A DNA stretch of 64,000 nt, taken from contig NC_003280.10 of the NCBI RefSeq assembly GCF_000002985.6, forward strand, positions 11,838,501 to 11,902,500, written 5' to 3'. Under the pieces are notes generated by a model. That model was not told the origin of the DNA. It saw only the letters and a list, made by a program, of their open reading frames with translations, and did not search any database. The DNA comes from Caenorhabditis elegans (lineage: Eukaryota > Nematoda > Chromadorea > Rhabditida > Rhabditidae). Each line of letters starts with the position of its first letter. Position 1 is the first letter of the stretch. Positions 49,962 to 61,900 of this stretch are shown piece after piece. The translations under genes were made by a program, and so were the position numbers.

Positions 49962-50553
49962 GGACTTCGTTACGCCACTATATACATTCGATAGAGAATA
50001 GTTACAGATGATCACTCCAAAAAATTTAGCTGCTTCAGAGCAGGTTCGACCAAGTTACGACATTTTGAAAGTGCCAAAATACTCCTTTTTAAAAATTCCA
50101 AAAAATTCAATTTTTTTTTATTCTAAAACTTGATATAAACGTTTTCAAATGGTTGGAAATGATGGAAAAATCATACCATACAAGTTTCAGATCATAATTC
50201 TCAAAAAAAAAACCCTTGAATTGATCTACATGAACATCTATTTTTTGGAATTTTTCTCAAGATGTGTAGATTATTTTAAGGGTTTTTTTGAGAGTGACGG
50301 GCTAAAACTTGTATAATGTTTTATATGTTTTTTACTGTTTTAAATCGATTACAACTATTTTTATCAACTTTCAGAAAAAAAAATTCTTAGTGAAAATTTT
50401 AGATTTTTTTCAAAGGGGGTGCATGAAGGATTTTTTGTCGGCAACTTTAAAGTGTCGTAACTTGGTCGAACCTGCTCTGAAGCAGCTAAATTTTTTGGAG
50501 TGATCATCTGTAACCATTCTCTATCGAATGTATACAGTGGCGTAACGAAGTCC
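49962..50553. mobile_element. 592-base foldback (long inverted-repeat) element
   Basis: Terminal arms of more than 110 bases begin GGACTTCGTTACGCCACT and are nearly identical when one is reverse-complemented; they include CAGGTTCGACCAAGTTACGA. The middle is AT-rich without a long open frame. No clear target-site duplication was seen. It is best read as a non-autonomous DNA transposon. Confidence 0.85.
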
Positions 50554-50566
50554 AGAGCCTTCCCTT

Positions 50567-50620
50567 GTTAGGTTTAGACTTAGGCTTGGGCTTAGGCTTA
50601 AGCTTACATTTGGCTTACAT
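50567..50620 (+). repeat. Interstitial telomere-like TTAGGC array
   Basis: Degenerate TTAGGC hexamers (TTAGACTTAGGCTTGGGCTT, then more) start 14 bases after the foldback element ends. Confidence 0.8.
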
Positions 50621-51315
50621 TAGAATTAAACTTTGGTTTTATTCAATTTTTAACCTGAATGATTGGTGGAAATTTGAAAAAACTGCAAAAAGTTAAATTT
50701 GGAAATTTCCAGTTTTTCTCTGAAGTGATCTGCTGCTCTGATCTCTTAAATGTAGCCCGTCCAAACATTTTTGAGGGTGCTAATTTTTAGTTTTGCGTTC
50801 AGAATATATAATTTTCAAATTTAAGTTCTTCCAGGAGCCCGTTTCTATGGGCTGAAATTGAAATTAGGAGCCTGGAGCTTGCACTTCCAAAACCCGACGA
50901 TCTGAGAAATCCATGCAAAACGTCGTCTCCTGCCTTTTGCATGTCCTTGACTACATCCATCTATTCTCCTCTTCGACGCGACAACCAACACAACGGTCGA
51001 ATCGAAAAAAGCGACCGGGTGCCGGCCATCTGCCCTCCTTCCCTTTCCCTCTATCTTCCACCGTCTGCATCCTCTTCACCTCCCACACTCTCCCGCCCCA
51101 ACCCATGAATCGGGTCACGCACACAGTACCGGTGATGGTCACCGTGTGTATATGTCCTCGATGTAAATACCGCCCCTTTTCTCCTTCTCTACCTCATTCC
51201 TTATTCAGACTATCTTGTGCATGAGCTCAGGGCTCTTCTGGGCTCGCGATGTATTCCTTATTCCTTATTCCTTCAAACTTCTGAAATTCCTCTAAAATCC
51301 CCATAAACCCTTCGC

Positions 51316-51396
51316 GGACCTTTGTGGGTGTTTGCTTTTTCGGTGAAGTTGTCTTCCGTAGCTTCTTCTTCACCGGGTTAACATCTACAGAGGTCC
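51316..51396 (+). ncRNA. mir-42: microRNA precursor mir-42
   Basis: The hairpin is closed by GGACC and AGGTCC ends. The 3' arm at 51370-51391 begins TCACCGGGTTAACATC, which I recall as miR-42 of the miR-35 family (seed CACCGGG). The 5' arm GTGGGTGTTTGC...CGGTGA pairs with it. It is first in a three-gene cluster. Confidence 0.93.
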
Positions 51397-51420
51397 AAAA
51401 AGGGGTAACTATTGGCACTA

Positions 51421-51498
51421 GTCGCCCGTGACATCAAGAAACTAGTGATTATGCCAAACCACAGGGACATATCACAGTTTACTTGCTGTCGCGGGCGG
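51421..51498 (+). ncRNA. mir-43: microRNA precursor mir-43
   Basis: The hairpin has CGCCCG and CGGGCG closing ends. The 3' arm at 51470-51492 begins TATCACAGTTTACTTG, recalled as miR-43, with the miR-2-family seed ATCACAG. It starts 25 bases after mir-42, so the two probably share a primary transcript. Confidence 0.93.
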
Positions 51499-51530
51499 TG
51501 CTGAGTTTAAGGCCTCTGAAAAGAGAAAAT

Positions 51531-51608
51531 GGCCAATCTGGATGTGCTCGTTGGTCATAGACGTCAACACGAACTGTTCATATGACTAGAGACACATTCA
51601 GCTTGGCC
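51531..51608 (+). ncRNA. mir-44: microRNA precursor mir-44
   Basis: The hairpin is closed by GGCC ends. The 3' arm at 51583-51603 begins TGACTAGAGACACATT and is identical to the mature arm of the 42.46 kb copy. The loop differs between the two copies while the stems match. Confidence 0.93.
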
Positions 51609-52545
51609 TGCTTCTCTAGTTTTGAATTTTTCAACAGTAAGTGATTAACTAACAAAACTTAGATGTTTACATATTAAGTATTAAAAATATCTTCGGTTTT
51701 GGAAGGGTAAGTTTTGATAACTTTTAGATCCATAGAGATATGACCGCTCAAGATTCAAAACCATGGAAAAGTAGCTGTTCACTCTGAGCAGCTGTATTTC
51801 CGTTCCTGTAAGGTTTATTAAGAAATTGTTAACTAGCAAATTATAGGCAACAAGTTTTTATACGATTTCTCAGTTCATAATTTTCAAATAGCTTCTAATT
51901 CTACTGAGATATGCTCGTTCAAAGTTAAACTGGGGTTTTTTTTTTAATATTGGGAAGAATGCGGGTAACTTTGAGCCGCTATGTATCAATCTACGCGATA
52001 GCTAGAAAAAAATTGACAACTAATAAATTGTTCAAAATGTTTGAAAAATGAAGTTCCAGTGAACAGTTTTGCGATAGCATCTTTTTTGGCAAATTTTTTG
52101 GCAATATATGTTTACCAAAATTCTGTCGATTTTGCTCCATTTTGCTCAAATCCACGACAGTCTAAGGCTATTCTGTAATTAATGGTTTCCCGCAATACCA
52201 AATCTCACATCAGATACACAGTTTCCAGCTGCGAGCAGATGGATTAAGAACAGTGGGTATTGCAATTGTACGTACTGTATATTGCTGTACTCTCTCTCTC
52301 TCTCTCTCTAAAAGAGCAGATGGCTCAAGGCACGCCACACAACGGAATAAGGAAATACGTCACCTGCTTGCCCTATTTGGCAATGCCCGCGCGCTCTTTG
52401 TTTAGTTGAGGTGGCCCGTTGCGCTGGGAAGAAACGATTTTTTTGGGGTCGGCAGGGCATGAGATGAAAGAGAGAGAGGAAAAGTTGGAACCATTCCAAG
52501 ACACATTTATTGATGGGAATTTTTTTTGAACTGTTCTCTTCTTTG
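51609..52545. other. Downstream of the microRNA cluster
   Basis: No gene seen. A (TC)n run lies at about 52291-52310. The stretch ends at the 3' end of the first ZC4H2-like gene. Confidence 0.5.
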
Positions 52546-54893
52546 TTAAAACATTGACCCTGTTACACCGCCGGAATACACTCTTCTCGACTTCTTCTTT
52601 GGATTCTTGCTCCGTGTCTTCATTTTGCACACAGGACACGTTGGAGCATTTCGGTGGATGTTTGCTCCGCAGTTTTCGCATACCTGAAATATTGGATAGT
52701 TAAATACAGAGCAGCATTTGTTTTGCACCTGACTGGAGAAAATGCTTTTCTACATCATTCAGTACCCCCAAAGGTTATGATATTTCATCAACTTTTGATG
52801 ACCTGTGACCTCACAGACTACAATCTATAAAAACTATAAACTACAACCATGATCTAGCTTTGTGTAATAAAACGTACATATGTATAATTTGTGAAACCGA
52901 TAAAATTTAAATAGTGAATTAAAATTGCAAAATTCAGTGTGTAATAACAATGTAGAATAACACCAATTTAGTAGATTCTTAACATTTTTTAAAAATACAT
53001 AGTGCTAAAACAAATATCATAAGAAAACTTTTAAGAGGTTGTTTTTTTTTAATTTCCAAAAAAGTGGCTCAACTTTAGCTGGTCACAAATGAAAATGCTT
53101 TGTGTTTTAAAAAATGTGATCAAATATAAAATTTCAATGTTTTGGCAATTTACCAAAACTTCAACTAACTTTTTTTTAAATCTAAAAATCTGTGAGAAAA
53201 TTCCCACTGAAATTGCCACTGGAAATTCTCTTACAGAACTGAATCAGTCTATAGTAAACTACACAAAAATGGTGCCTAGACCTACCTTCATCTTGCTCGC
53301 CTCCACAAAACTCGGTGGCATCCGATGTCGATTTATCAAATTCTGTGGAACGTCAACTTGACTTCCCGATGGTTGTTGCATTGCTGCATTGTTGAGAAGA
53401 GTCTGAAGAAATGCTGGAAGATCGGATGGGACACGTGGCACAGAGGGTGTTGGTGGATCCGTAGTTTGTCTGGAATTTACAATTAAATGGCTTTGTGAAA
53501 TTCAACCAAAAGAATGGAAAATACTTGACTTTAAATTGTGTCTCTGAATTAAAGATACAATTTTTTTTGAAATTTGAATAAGGTTTTGAGTGCAAAAATA
53601 AGTTTGTTGAGTTTTTTGCTGAATCGAGCACGGTATGCGGCAAAATTGCCAGACTTGCCGAGCTCGGCAAGCTTTGAAATTTGCCGCACACATGAAAAAT
53701 TTTCAATACAAATTTTGTCCAAAATTAATGGTTTCGATCAGAAACTTAATGAAAGAAAACAAAATTTATTTTTTATTCAAAAAAGTCCCAAAAATTTCAG
53801 CAAAGCCGTGGCTCAAAAAGTTCAATTTTAGTTTTTAGAGTTTATTATGATTTTTTTAAATTTACGAAATTTAGCACAAAAATAGTTAAAGTTTCAAAAA
53901 CGATTGGAAATGTCAGTCTAAATATTATTTTTTTAGAATAATGCTCAAAATTGTTATAAAATTTCTTCTGGTAATTTTAGATTTAGAATCATATTCTGAA
54001 GAATCCATGCTAATTAAGAAAACTTTTATTTATTTATTTATTTACTACAATTTAAAAATCAAAAGCCAACCTGGCACAAGTCACTTTAAACAATTCCTCT
54101 TCTTCCGAAGTCTCCAATTTGTGAATAATATTCATCGACTCGAGATTCTCATTTATAAATCCTCTCATTCTGGCGACTTCTCCCATTGCCACCGAAATCT
54201 TCATTTTCCTTTTTTCCAACTCGGTTTTCGAACTTTTCGTGATATCCTCCAACGTATTAATGTCCTGATTAATCTGCCGTAGCTCTTCCGCGTGGCTCCT
54301 TCTCTCCATATCAAGTTCCCCTTTTATTCCATTACAACTTGTGATATGCTGTTCCAATGCTTTCACACAATCTTCGTCCTTCCGAATTTCGTTTGCCAAT
54401 TTGTGAAATTCATCAATGCCGCTTCTGAAAAAAAATCTAGTTTTTGGTTGTAAAAGCACCTAAAAAATAGTAGAGCACTTTGGAAAAAAAAAGTTTTCGC
54501 ATCCGACACAATGCTACCATGGCCGGCATGCATCCTAAGTACCTAGGGGTTTGCCTACATACTAATATCACGCCGGCATGCCTACGTGCCTACCTCATGT
54601 ATTCACGACATTTGTTTCAGCCTACGTACCTTCGTCTTTCCTGTCTGTCAGAACACCTATTTTATGCTTGCCTACCTACGCGCCTAGATTCATACCTTCC
54701 TCATTCCAACATGCCTAGCCTCATACATTCCCAAAAATGTGCTCACCTCCGTGCCTACCTATCGCCTAGCCGGCTTCATGTGTGAAACTAGTCCAATATG
54801 TTTATTGTTTTGCTCTAGTATTCTAGAAAAAAAATACGGTTACCTCAACTTTCCAATATTCTGTAGATTATTTGAGAAGAGCTCCAGATTCAT
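52546..54893 (-). CDS. ZC4H2-family coiled-coil zinc-finger protein, paralogue A
   Basis: Predicted 241 residues from exons 54844-54893, 54071-54424, 53286-53469 and 52546-52683. Residues 17-135 form a long coiled coil; HAEELRQINQDINTLED aligns with HVEELRLIHADINVMEN of human ZC4H2. A low-complexity proline-rich linker follows. The C-terminus is a C4 zinc finger (CENCGANIHRNAPTCPVC) followed by the basic tail TRSKNPKKKSRR. Human ZC4H2 is nuclear and works with the ubiquitin ligase RNF220 in neural development; whether that role applies here is inference. A longer non-family tail (VYSGGVTGSMF) ends the protein. A paralogue with the same exon phases lies about 4 kb upstream on the same strand. 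GTAGGC repeats lie in the first intron (54525-54780). Confidence 0.85.
53634..53692. repeat. Small TTTGCCGC palindrome in an intron
   Basis: GCGGCAAAATTGCC...GGCAAGC...TTTGCCGC folds back on itself within a 59-base stretch. It may be a relic of the CGGCAAAT family. Confidence 0.6.
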
Positions 54894-57800
54894 TCTGCCC
54901 AAAAAATGAGCCGGGAACAAGAGCTGAAAATCAGAAACAAAAGAGTTGATGTTAGAAGAAAATGAAAAGAAAAAGGACGAGTGATAAAACTATGAGCGCA
55001 CAGCAGCGGCAAAATAATCGGAAAAAAATGATTGGTTTTTGTGAAGGGAAAAGGGAAGCATGGGGGGAAATAAACAACAAAAATCCGCTTTTTCGTTCGT
55101 AATGTGCATTCTCTTCCCACACACTTTGACTCATCGTACTGTAACACACTTAGAGACGGAAAGGACAGGAAGAAGAAGAATAAGAAGGACCTCATCATTT
55201 ATATTACTATTTAATATGTTCACTTTTACTCATTACTCATCTGGTAAAGTGTACTCAAATACGAAAGATTTTGTGCTACTTCTTGAGCAGCACGTTTTCA
55301 TTTGGACCCAAGCCATCAAAAAAGGTGGGCTGTAGGAATATACATACCTCTACTAACTGAGATATAGTAACTGAATATGTAATATCAGAATAATTTGAGG
55401 CAGTTTTTGAACGACCTCTCAAAGAAATTTCAGTTGAAAATAAGGTGACTTTAAAGAAGAATTGGAAAATGTGCCGCCCATCTCTGATTCAAAAGAACTT
55501 GAACGGAAAATAATAACAGGAAAATGACAATTATAAGATGAAATAGCATGCGTTGGGCATAATATAAATCTACAGTACTCCTACATTATTTTTGAAACGT
55601 TTGGTAGACCATGTATACCGCGAAACTCTATCAGAATCTGTAATTATCTATAAAGTCACAATGACACAATATTGTAGTACATAGTTACTACAGTAACCCA
55701 GTAATACGTCTGAAATCATGAGACCATGAATTCAGAGTGAAAAAGGTAAAATACTATATATAGAAATTTTACGAAATTTAAGTTTGAATAATATTTTTAA
55801 AAAAATTCTGATAAAGTTGGCTGCGAGTCAGGGAGTGCGCGGCAAATGATTTTTTCCAGCAAATCGGCAAATTGCCGGAATCGAAAACTTCCGGAAAATT
55901 GGCAAACCGGCACTTTTCGATTTGCCGAATTTGTGCTTGTTTACATTGAAACTACATTAACACACAGTATATCTAAAAATGTTTTTGAAAGAATGTGATG
56001 ACCCAGATTCCACAACAATCCCACTCCCAAGTCCAACTCAAAATCCTCAGCATTCTCCTGCTTCCAGGTGAATGCGCAAATGACAAAACGACAAGTTTCA
56101 TGAAAAGACAAGAAAAAAAATATGAATGAGGATATTGAGATGAACAACGACGTCTTCTGAAGAAAAAGAAAAGACGAAGACCGAGGAATAGGTTGATGGG
56201 CCATGACGACGTGACGAAAGAATTTCATTTACATAGGATAGACCCCCTTCCAAGACTTTTCAAACAAAAAACCGTACAGACGTTTTTTCTTGACATTTAA
56301 GTACAGGATGTTCTATTTATGAGAAGTTGGAACTTGGTGTCATCGTGGGGATTAGCTGAGTAGCGACTCGCCAGATGGCATCCGAATGTACGGCAGGAGT
56401 GGGCGGCAAACGATTTTTCCGGCAAATCGGCAAAACAGCAAATTTCCGGAATTGAAATTTTCCGGAAAATCGGAAAATAGGCAAATTGCCGGAAATGAAA
56501 TTTTCCGGCAAATCGGCAAACCGGCAGATTGCCGGAATTGAAAATTTCTGGCAATCCGGCAAACCGGCAAATTGCTGATTTGCCGAATTTGCATGAAAAA
56601 AAGGCATTTGTCCTTTTTCGGAAATTTCAGAATTTCAATTTCAATCGACAAAATTGTACGTATCATATGAATGCTTTTACATCTATTTTGAAAAGTAAGC
56701 AAATTATATAAAAATGTCTAAAGAAAACGGGAAAAGACTTTCAAATAGGCACAGTTTTAAATGTTTCTGCCTTATAAAAAATCCTTTCAGAATCTTCCGG
56801 CAAATCTGATATCCGGCAAACGGCAAATCGGCAATTTGCGGAAAATAAAAATTTCCGGCAAAGCGGCGAACCGGCTGCCGAACTTACCGAACGGCAATTG
56901 CCGCCCACCCTTGATGTACGGTACTAGTTTTTTGACATTTATAGTGTAAAAAAAAAGTTTCAAGCTCATTGGGAGCATTGAATTTTGATTCAATTTTTTT
57001 AGCAACTTTTCCGAACTTTCAATGAAGACTAAATTTATTTTCAGAAAGGTCAAGTATTTTTCTGTTTATCTACATATATAAATTTTAAAAAAAACCTATA
57101 ATAAGACGGTAATTTCAAATGAAATAGGTAGATGCTGGTCATCTAGTTTTCAAAACTTGGCTCAACTTAGCTCCAAAAAAAGTGTTCTATGTATGATAGG
57201 TAGGCATTTATCATGCCTACCTACAACATATTTTTTACATTTTGGCATTTAATTCAACTCCACTTACACAACAAAAACAGCTGTAGATGGGAAAAAGTTA
57301 ATGAAACCCAGAAAAATCCTGAGCCCGACACAGACATTCTTAATGAAAAATTCTGATTTTTAGTGATTTCCATTACTTTTCTTGGCTAAATGAAAAATCT
57401 AAATATACCAAAATAAAGTGCCACACACACTGGAAAGCGAGAAAAAAAATGGTGATAGAAAAGAAATTTGCATATGACAATAAAATCGCGGTGACCGATA
57501 AAAGACGATTGGCTCATAGAGAGCATTTGCATAAAAATAAGGTGCGTCTTCGTGGACATATTGATGGAGTTATGGAGCCGAGAAATATGTGAGGAAGGTG
57601 TGGATAAGAATTGAAAATGTTCGTTTAGCACCTAAAAACACCTAAAAATCACAGTTGTAATTTATAACTGATAGCTCGGTTTTTGAATTTATTTCACCTA
57701 GAAAACTTGAATAAATTTCAGATTTTGATTGGAAGTAAATTTTTGAAATTAAATAGGAGCCACAAAAAAATAATATGTATATTGTTTGCCAAAAATCAGA

Positions 57801-58952
57801 AAAAAAACAGAAAAACTGGCTAGAGATCTAAATATCGGAGTTTATAGGAGGAGTGAACATCGGAGTTCACAATAAAATCCATTAAGTTGGCGGTAGGCAG
57901 TCACGTAGACCAATAGGAACAGTGCAGGCACCGGTGCCTACAGTGCCTACCTCCAATTGAAATTTGGTTCATTTATCGCTATCAATAAAATAGGGAAATT
58001 TAGCATGAGAACTGAAAAATTGAAAAAAATAGAGACAAGAAATATGGGCTTCCGCTCCACTTTTTTGTTCTATATTTTTTCCCCAATTGTCGATCATCTT
58101 CTGGAAAGGCGCTTGTGTTTTTCATGAGTCAGTTCTTTCAGGAAAAAAAAATGGAAAAACTGTGAATCACGGAAAAAGTTTAAAAACAATTCAAATGTAT
58201 CGGGAAATAATGTAACATGAGATCGGGGATCTCTGCCTACTTACTAGAGTTAAAATTGCTTGCCTGCCTACATATTAACTACGCCTACAATTTTGCAAAG
58301 GCGGCGGTAGGCAGGCACGTAGGCACATAGGCACAGTGCCTGCCTACCATTAAAATTTGGTCAAAGCCGTGTTTTTCAATGGGGGTTTTTTTAAAGTAAG
58401 AAAATGATATAAAAATCATGAATTGAAATTTTTAGAACTTCTCAATTTTCGATGAGTCTAGAACATTTTCAAATTAGGCCATTACTTTTTGAAAATTAAT
58501 TTTGAATAGTTTTTTTAATATTTCGTTTTTAAATATTCCAAAAAATTTCAAAGTAAGAAAAATCTTAAATGTTGTATTTTTTAATATTTCTGGACCCGGT
58601 GGGACCTCAAAAAAAAAGAAGTTTATTTTAAAAAATCTTCTAGACTCAAATTTTTGGAGCAAAATTTTGATCCCATATACACTCCGCAGCTGGAAAACAA
58701 GACACAACTATTGTAGAATGAGTTTCATCATTTTGCAACTCGATTGACATATCTAAAGGACGTGGTACTCAAGGACCTGTCAATTGACATTCTCATCACC
58801 TATTCTATGTTTATATACTCATCATTTAGATGGCTTTCCCAAAACATATCAAAAAATTGGAAATAATGTACATTAATATTCATTTATGTCTTCAGGGAGA
58901 TCACAAAGTAATTGCAAAAAATAATTTTTAAAAAATGGTAGAAAAATAATCT
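54894..58952. other. Gene-free spacer between the two ZC4H2-like genes
   Basis: No supported gene. It holds a CGGCAAAT fragment (55835-55930), a longer copy (56397-56915), and GTAGGCAGG-type repeats at 57200, 57890-57960 and 58230-58350. The promoter of paralogue A should lie at the low-coordinate end. Confidence 0.5.
56397..56915. mobile_element. CGGCAAAT inverted-repeat element, copy 6
   Basis: Ends AGGAGTGGGCGGCAAA and TTGCCGCCCACCCTTGA are recognisable. The core contains ACATCTATTTTGAAAAGTAA and CTTATAAAAAATCCTTTC. A short fragment of the same family lies at 55835-55930. Confidence 0.8.
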
Positions 58953-61900
58953 TCAAGCGTCCTTTCTCTTTGGTTTTTTTGGATTCTTGCTCCGGCTTTT
59001 GCTCTTACACATTGGGCATATTGGAGCATTTCGGTGAATTTGTTGGTAGCAGGATTGGCAAGTCTGAAACGAGAATTTTTGTTGGGGAAAATGTTGGGGA
59101 AAACTATACAGGGTCTGGAGCAATACTACAATAAAGTTGGTTGTACCAAGGGTGAGGGGCAATCTTCGTTCGGCAATTTTTTTTAGACAAATTCGGCAAA
59201 TCGGCAAATTGCCGGTTTGCCGATTTTCCGGATATTTCTCATGCCGTCAATTCGCCGGTTTGCCGATTTGCCGGAAATTTCAATTCCGGCAATTCGCCGA
59301 TTTGCCGGAAAAATCATTTCTCATGTACTACCGTTTTGTCATATGTTTAAAACGTCTCCAGTTGAAATAATTTTGTCTATATATTTGCACAGCAACTTTC
59401 TATAGAATACCTCTTTTTCTACAGTACACGTAGGAACACCCTAATATTTTTATTTTATTTCACATTAACCATAGTTTTTATACATAGTGTATCTCAACTT
59501 CTATAATAACCATTTTTCCAAAATAACTAATATTTTTACAATAATACCAGTTTTTACAATTTCCTAACTACGCAACCTACAGTAACCCAATCTACTACAA
59601 AAAGTTCTTAACTACCTTCATTGGCGGTGACTGGTGATCGGTGACTTTAAGTTGATGATGCTGCATGGCTGCAGCCATATGCGGTGGTGGCCTGAACTGT
59701 GGGGTCGGTGAATTTGTCGAAAAACTGCCAAGCTGTTCAAGTAGCATTGGTTGGAACAAATTTCGGAAGTTGAAGTTTGGAAATGGAGATGGAAGACCGC
59801 CGGATAGAACCGGAGTGACTGGAGCTGCTGGGGGTTCACTGAAATATAATAACATGATTCTTTTAATCTGGTGCCTGTAATACTTTAGAAAAGTTCATAT
59901 TTGAAGTTTTCACTTTACTGTAGAAGAAATTCTGACTCTAGCTCCTCAAGAAAAAAAACCTACATTTTCAAATGAGTCTGTGGTAGATCATCTTGGCTCA
60001 AAGCAATATCACATCCAGTTTCCTTAAGCTTCTCATTTGTGGACTCAATTAATTTCAGCAGTGCTTCGTATCTTTTAACAATTTTGCTCTCTCGATCTTT
60101 TTTCTCCGTCTCTGCCGCAGCAATTTCCCGTTCCAAATCGCTTTTGTCCTGAAAAAGTTGTGTGTTGCACTGTTCTTTGCAGATTTGTTGTAGAGGCGGC
60201 AAAATTTATCTATCAATGCTTAAAAAAATATATTCCTATGAGCTTGTAGATTTTTAGATTTCTAGAAAAAAGTTGACAGCTTGTCAAAGTTTGCAAGCTC
60301 TCAAAAATTATTTTTAAAAAACTATTTCTTACCTGGTTTATCAACTGAATAATCTCCGAATGCTCTTCCTTCTCTTTATTCAACTCGTCAATAGTCTTGG
60401 CAGTTTCCTTGATAAACTTTTCAGTATTCTCCAGCTCGCTGAGCTCCTCGAGCAACTCATTTCGTTTTGCAAAGTAGTCATCGACTTTTGTTCTGGAAAT
60501 CATGCTTTGCTTTACTGTGGAAGCTTAAATTTTTTGAATATATTAATTAGAAATTAACTGTAGAAAAAACCAGATTAAATTTTTTGTCAGTGTAAAATTT
60601 TTCGGAAAAACCGAGGACAACAAGTGCTGGCTTCAATGTTTGAATCAGGGGTGGGCGGCAATTTCCGTTCGGAAATTTTTTTTGTCGACAAATTCAGCAA
60701 ATCGGCAAAAAGCCAGGTTTGCCGATTTGCCGGTTATTAGTTTGCCGGAAATGTTCAGAGGATTTTTTTATAAGACGGAAACACTGCCTTTTTGAAAATT
60801 TCTTCCCGTTTTCTTTAGATATTTTCATAGAATTTTTACTTTTCAAAATAGATGTAGGAACATTCATAGGATACGTACAATTTTGCCGATTAAAATTAAA
60901 ATTCTGAAATTTCAAAAAATGTTGTGCAAAACCACAATTTGCCGAAATTACAATTGGCGAACCTTTTCTAATCTATTTAAATATCGATTTCCAAAAATGT
61001 CACGATAAAATATCGCATTTAAAAAGTTTTCCCAAACCATTTCTGCTACATTCCCATCCCAAGCCCCCTTCACTCAACTCTACACGGTGAATTGAAGCGG
61101 CACAAAATTCGAAATTGAGGCGAGAAGATGGTCATAAAGTCACGCTTGGATAGCAAAAGGACATGATGGAAAGAGAGATGGCTTTTAATCAGGCACACCA
61201 CAACCACACAAACATGACAAACACCGGATGTGAATTGTATGTATGTATGTGTGTGTGTGGGTATCTTCATGTAAGCAAATATTGTATACTAGAAGGTGTT
61301 TGGGGAGTACTGTAGAAGCGTGAATGTTTTAGATACCCCCTTATCATGCTCAAAGTTTTTATTTTTTAAATTAAGAATTTGAAATTTAATTGAAAGAGTC
61401 AGCCAACCAATTAGCGACGCGCAAGGGGTGTAGTCAAAGTTGCTGATTGGTGGGAGCCCGAAGACCCCACTCCCACAATAAAGCTCATCCCCATAATATA
61501 AAACTACTACAAGTAACCTTAAAAAGCCTACCGACACTTGTGTACACCTGGCGGCTCTTTTCTCAAGTGCTACTACCAAATCATCTCAATTTCCTATATT
61601 TTTATGCTAATTCCCTAATTCCTTCTTCTATGTGTGTGGGGGATTACGGTATGATGTTACGCAAAAGGTCGCAACAAATCCAATTAGCCTCTGTGTTTTT
61701 TTTCCTGTAAGGACATTTCCGTGTGGAGGAAGGCGCGAAATCACTTTGAAGTGACCGACTAGTACATACTTAAAAAGTTATGCAAGAAGGGGAGTGACCT
61801 TTGGCGCGGGGAACTTCAAAAAATTGCCGCGCTTACGGGTTACATGATTTTTAGTGAAGCCTAGCCTAAAAGTTGGCTGGAACTTGATGTGCGAGATATC

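Larger units (their letters stand above)
47837..51315. other. Gene-free region with repeats
   Basis: No supported protein gene. It contains GTAGGCAGG-type repeats (48870-48930, 49590-49740), a 592-base foldback element and a telomere-like array. The 65-codon frame at 48970-49167 has no motif. Confidence 0.5.
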
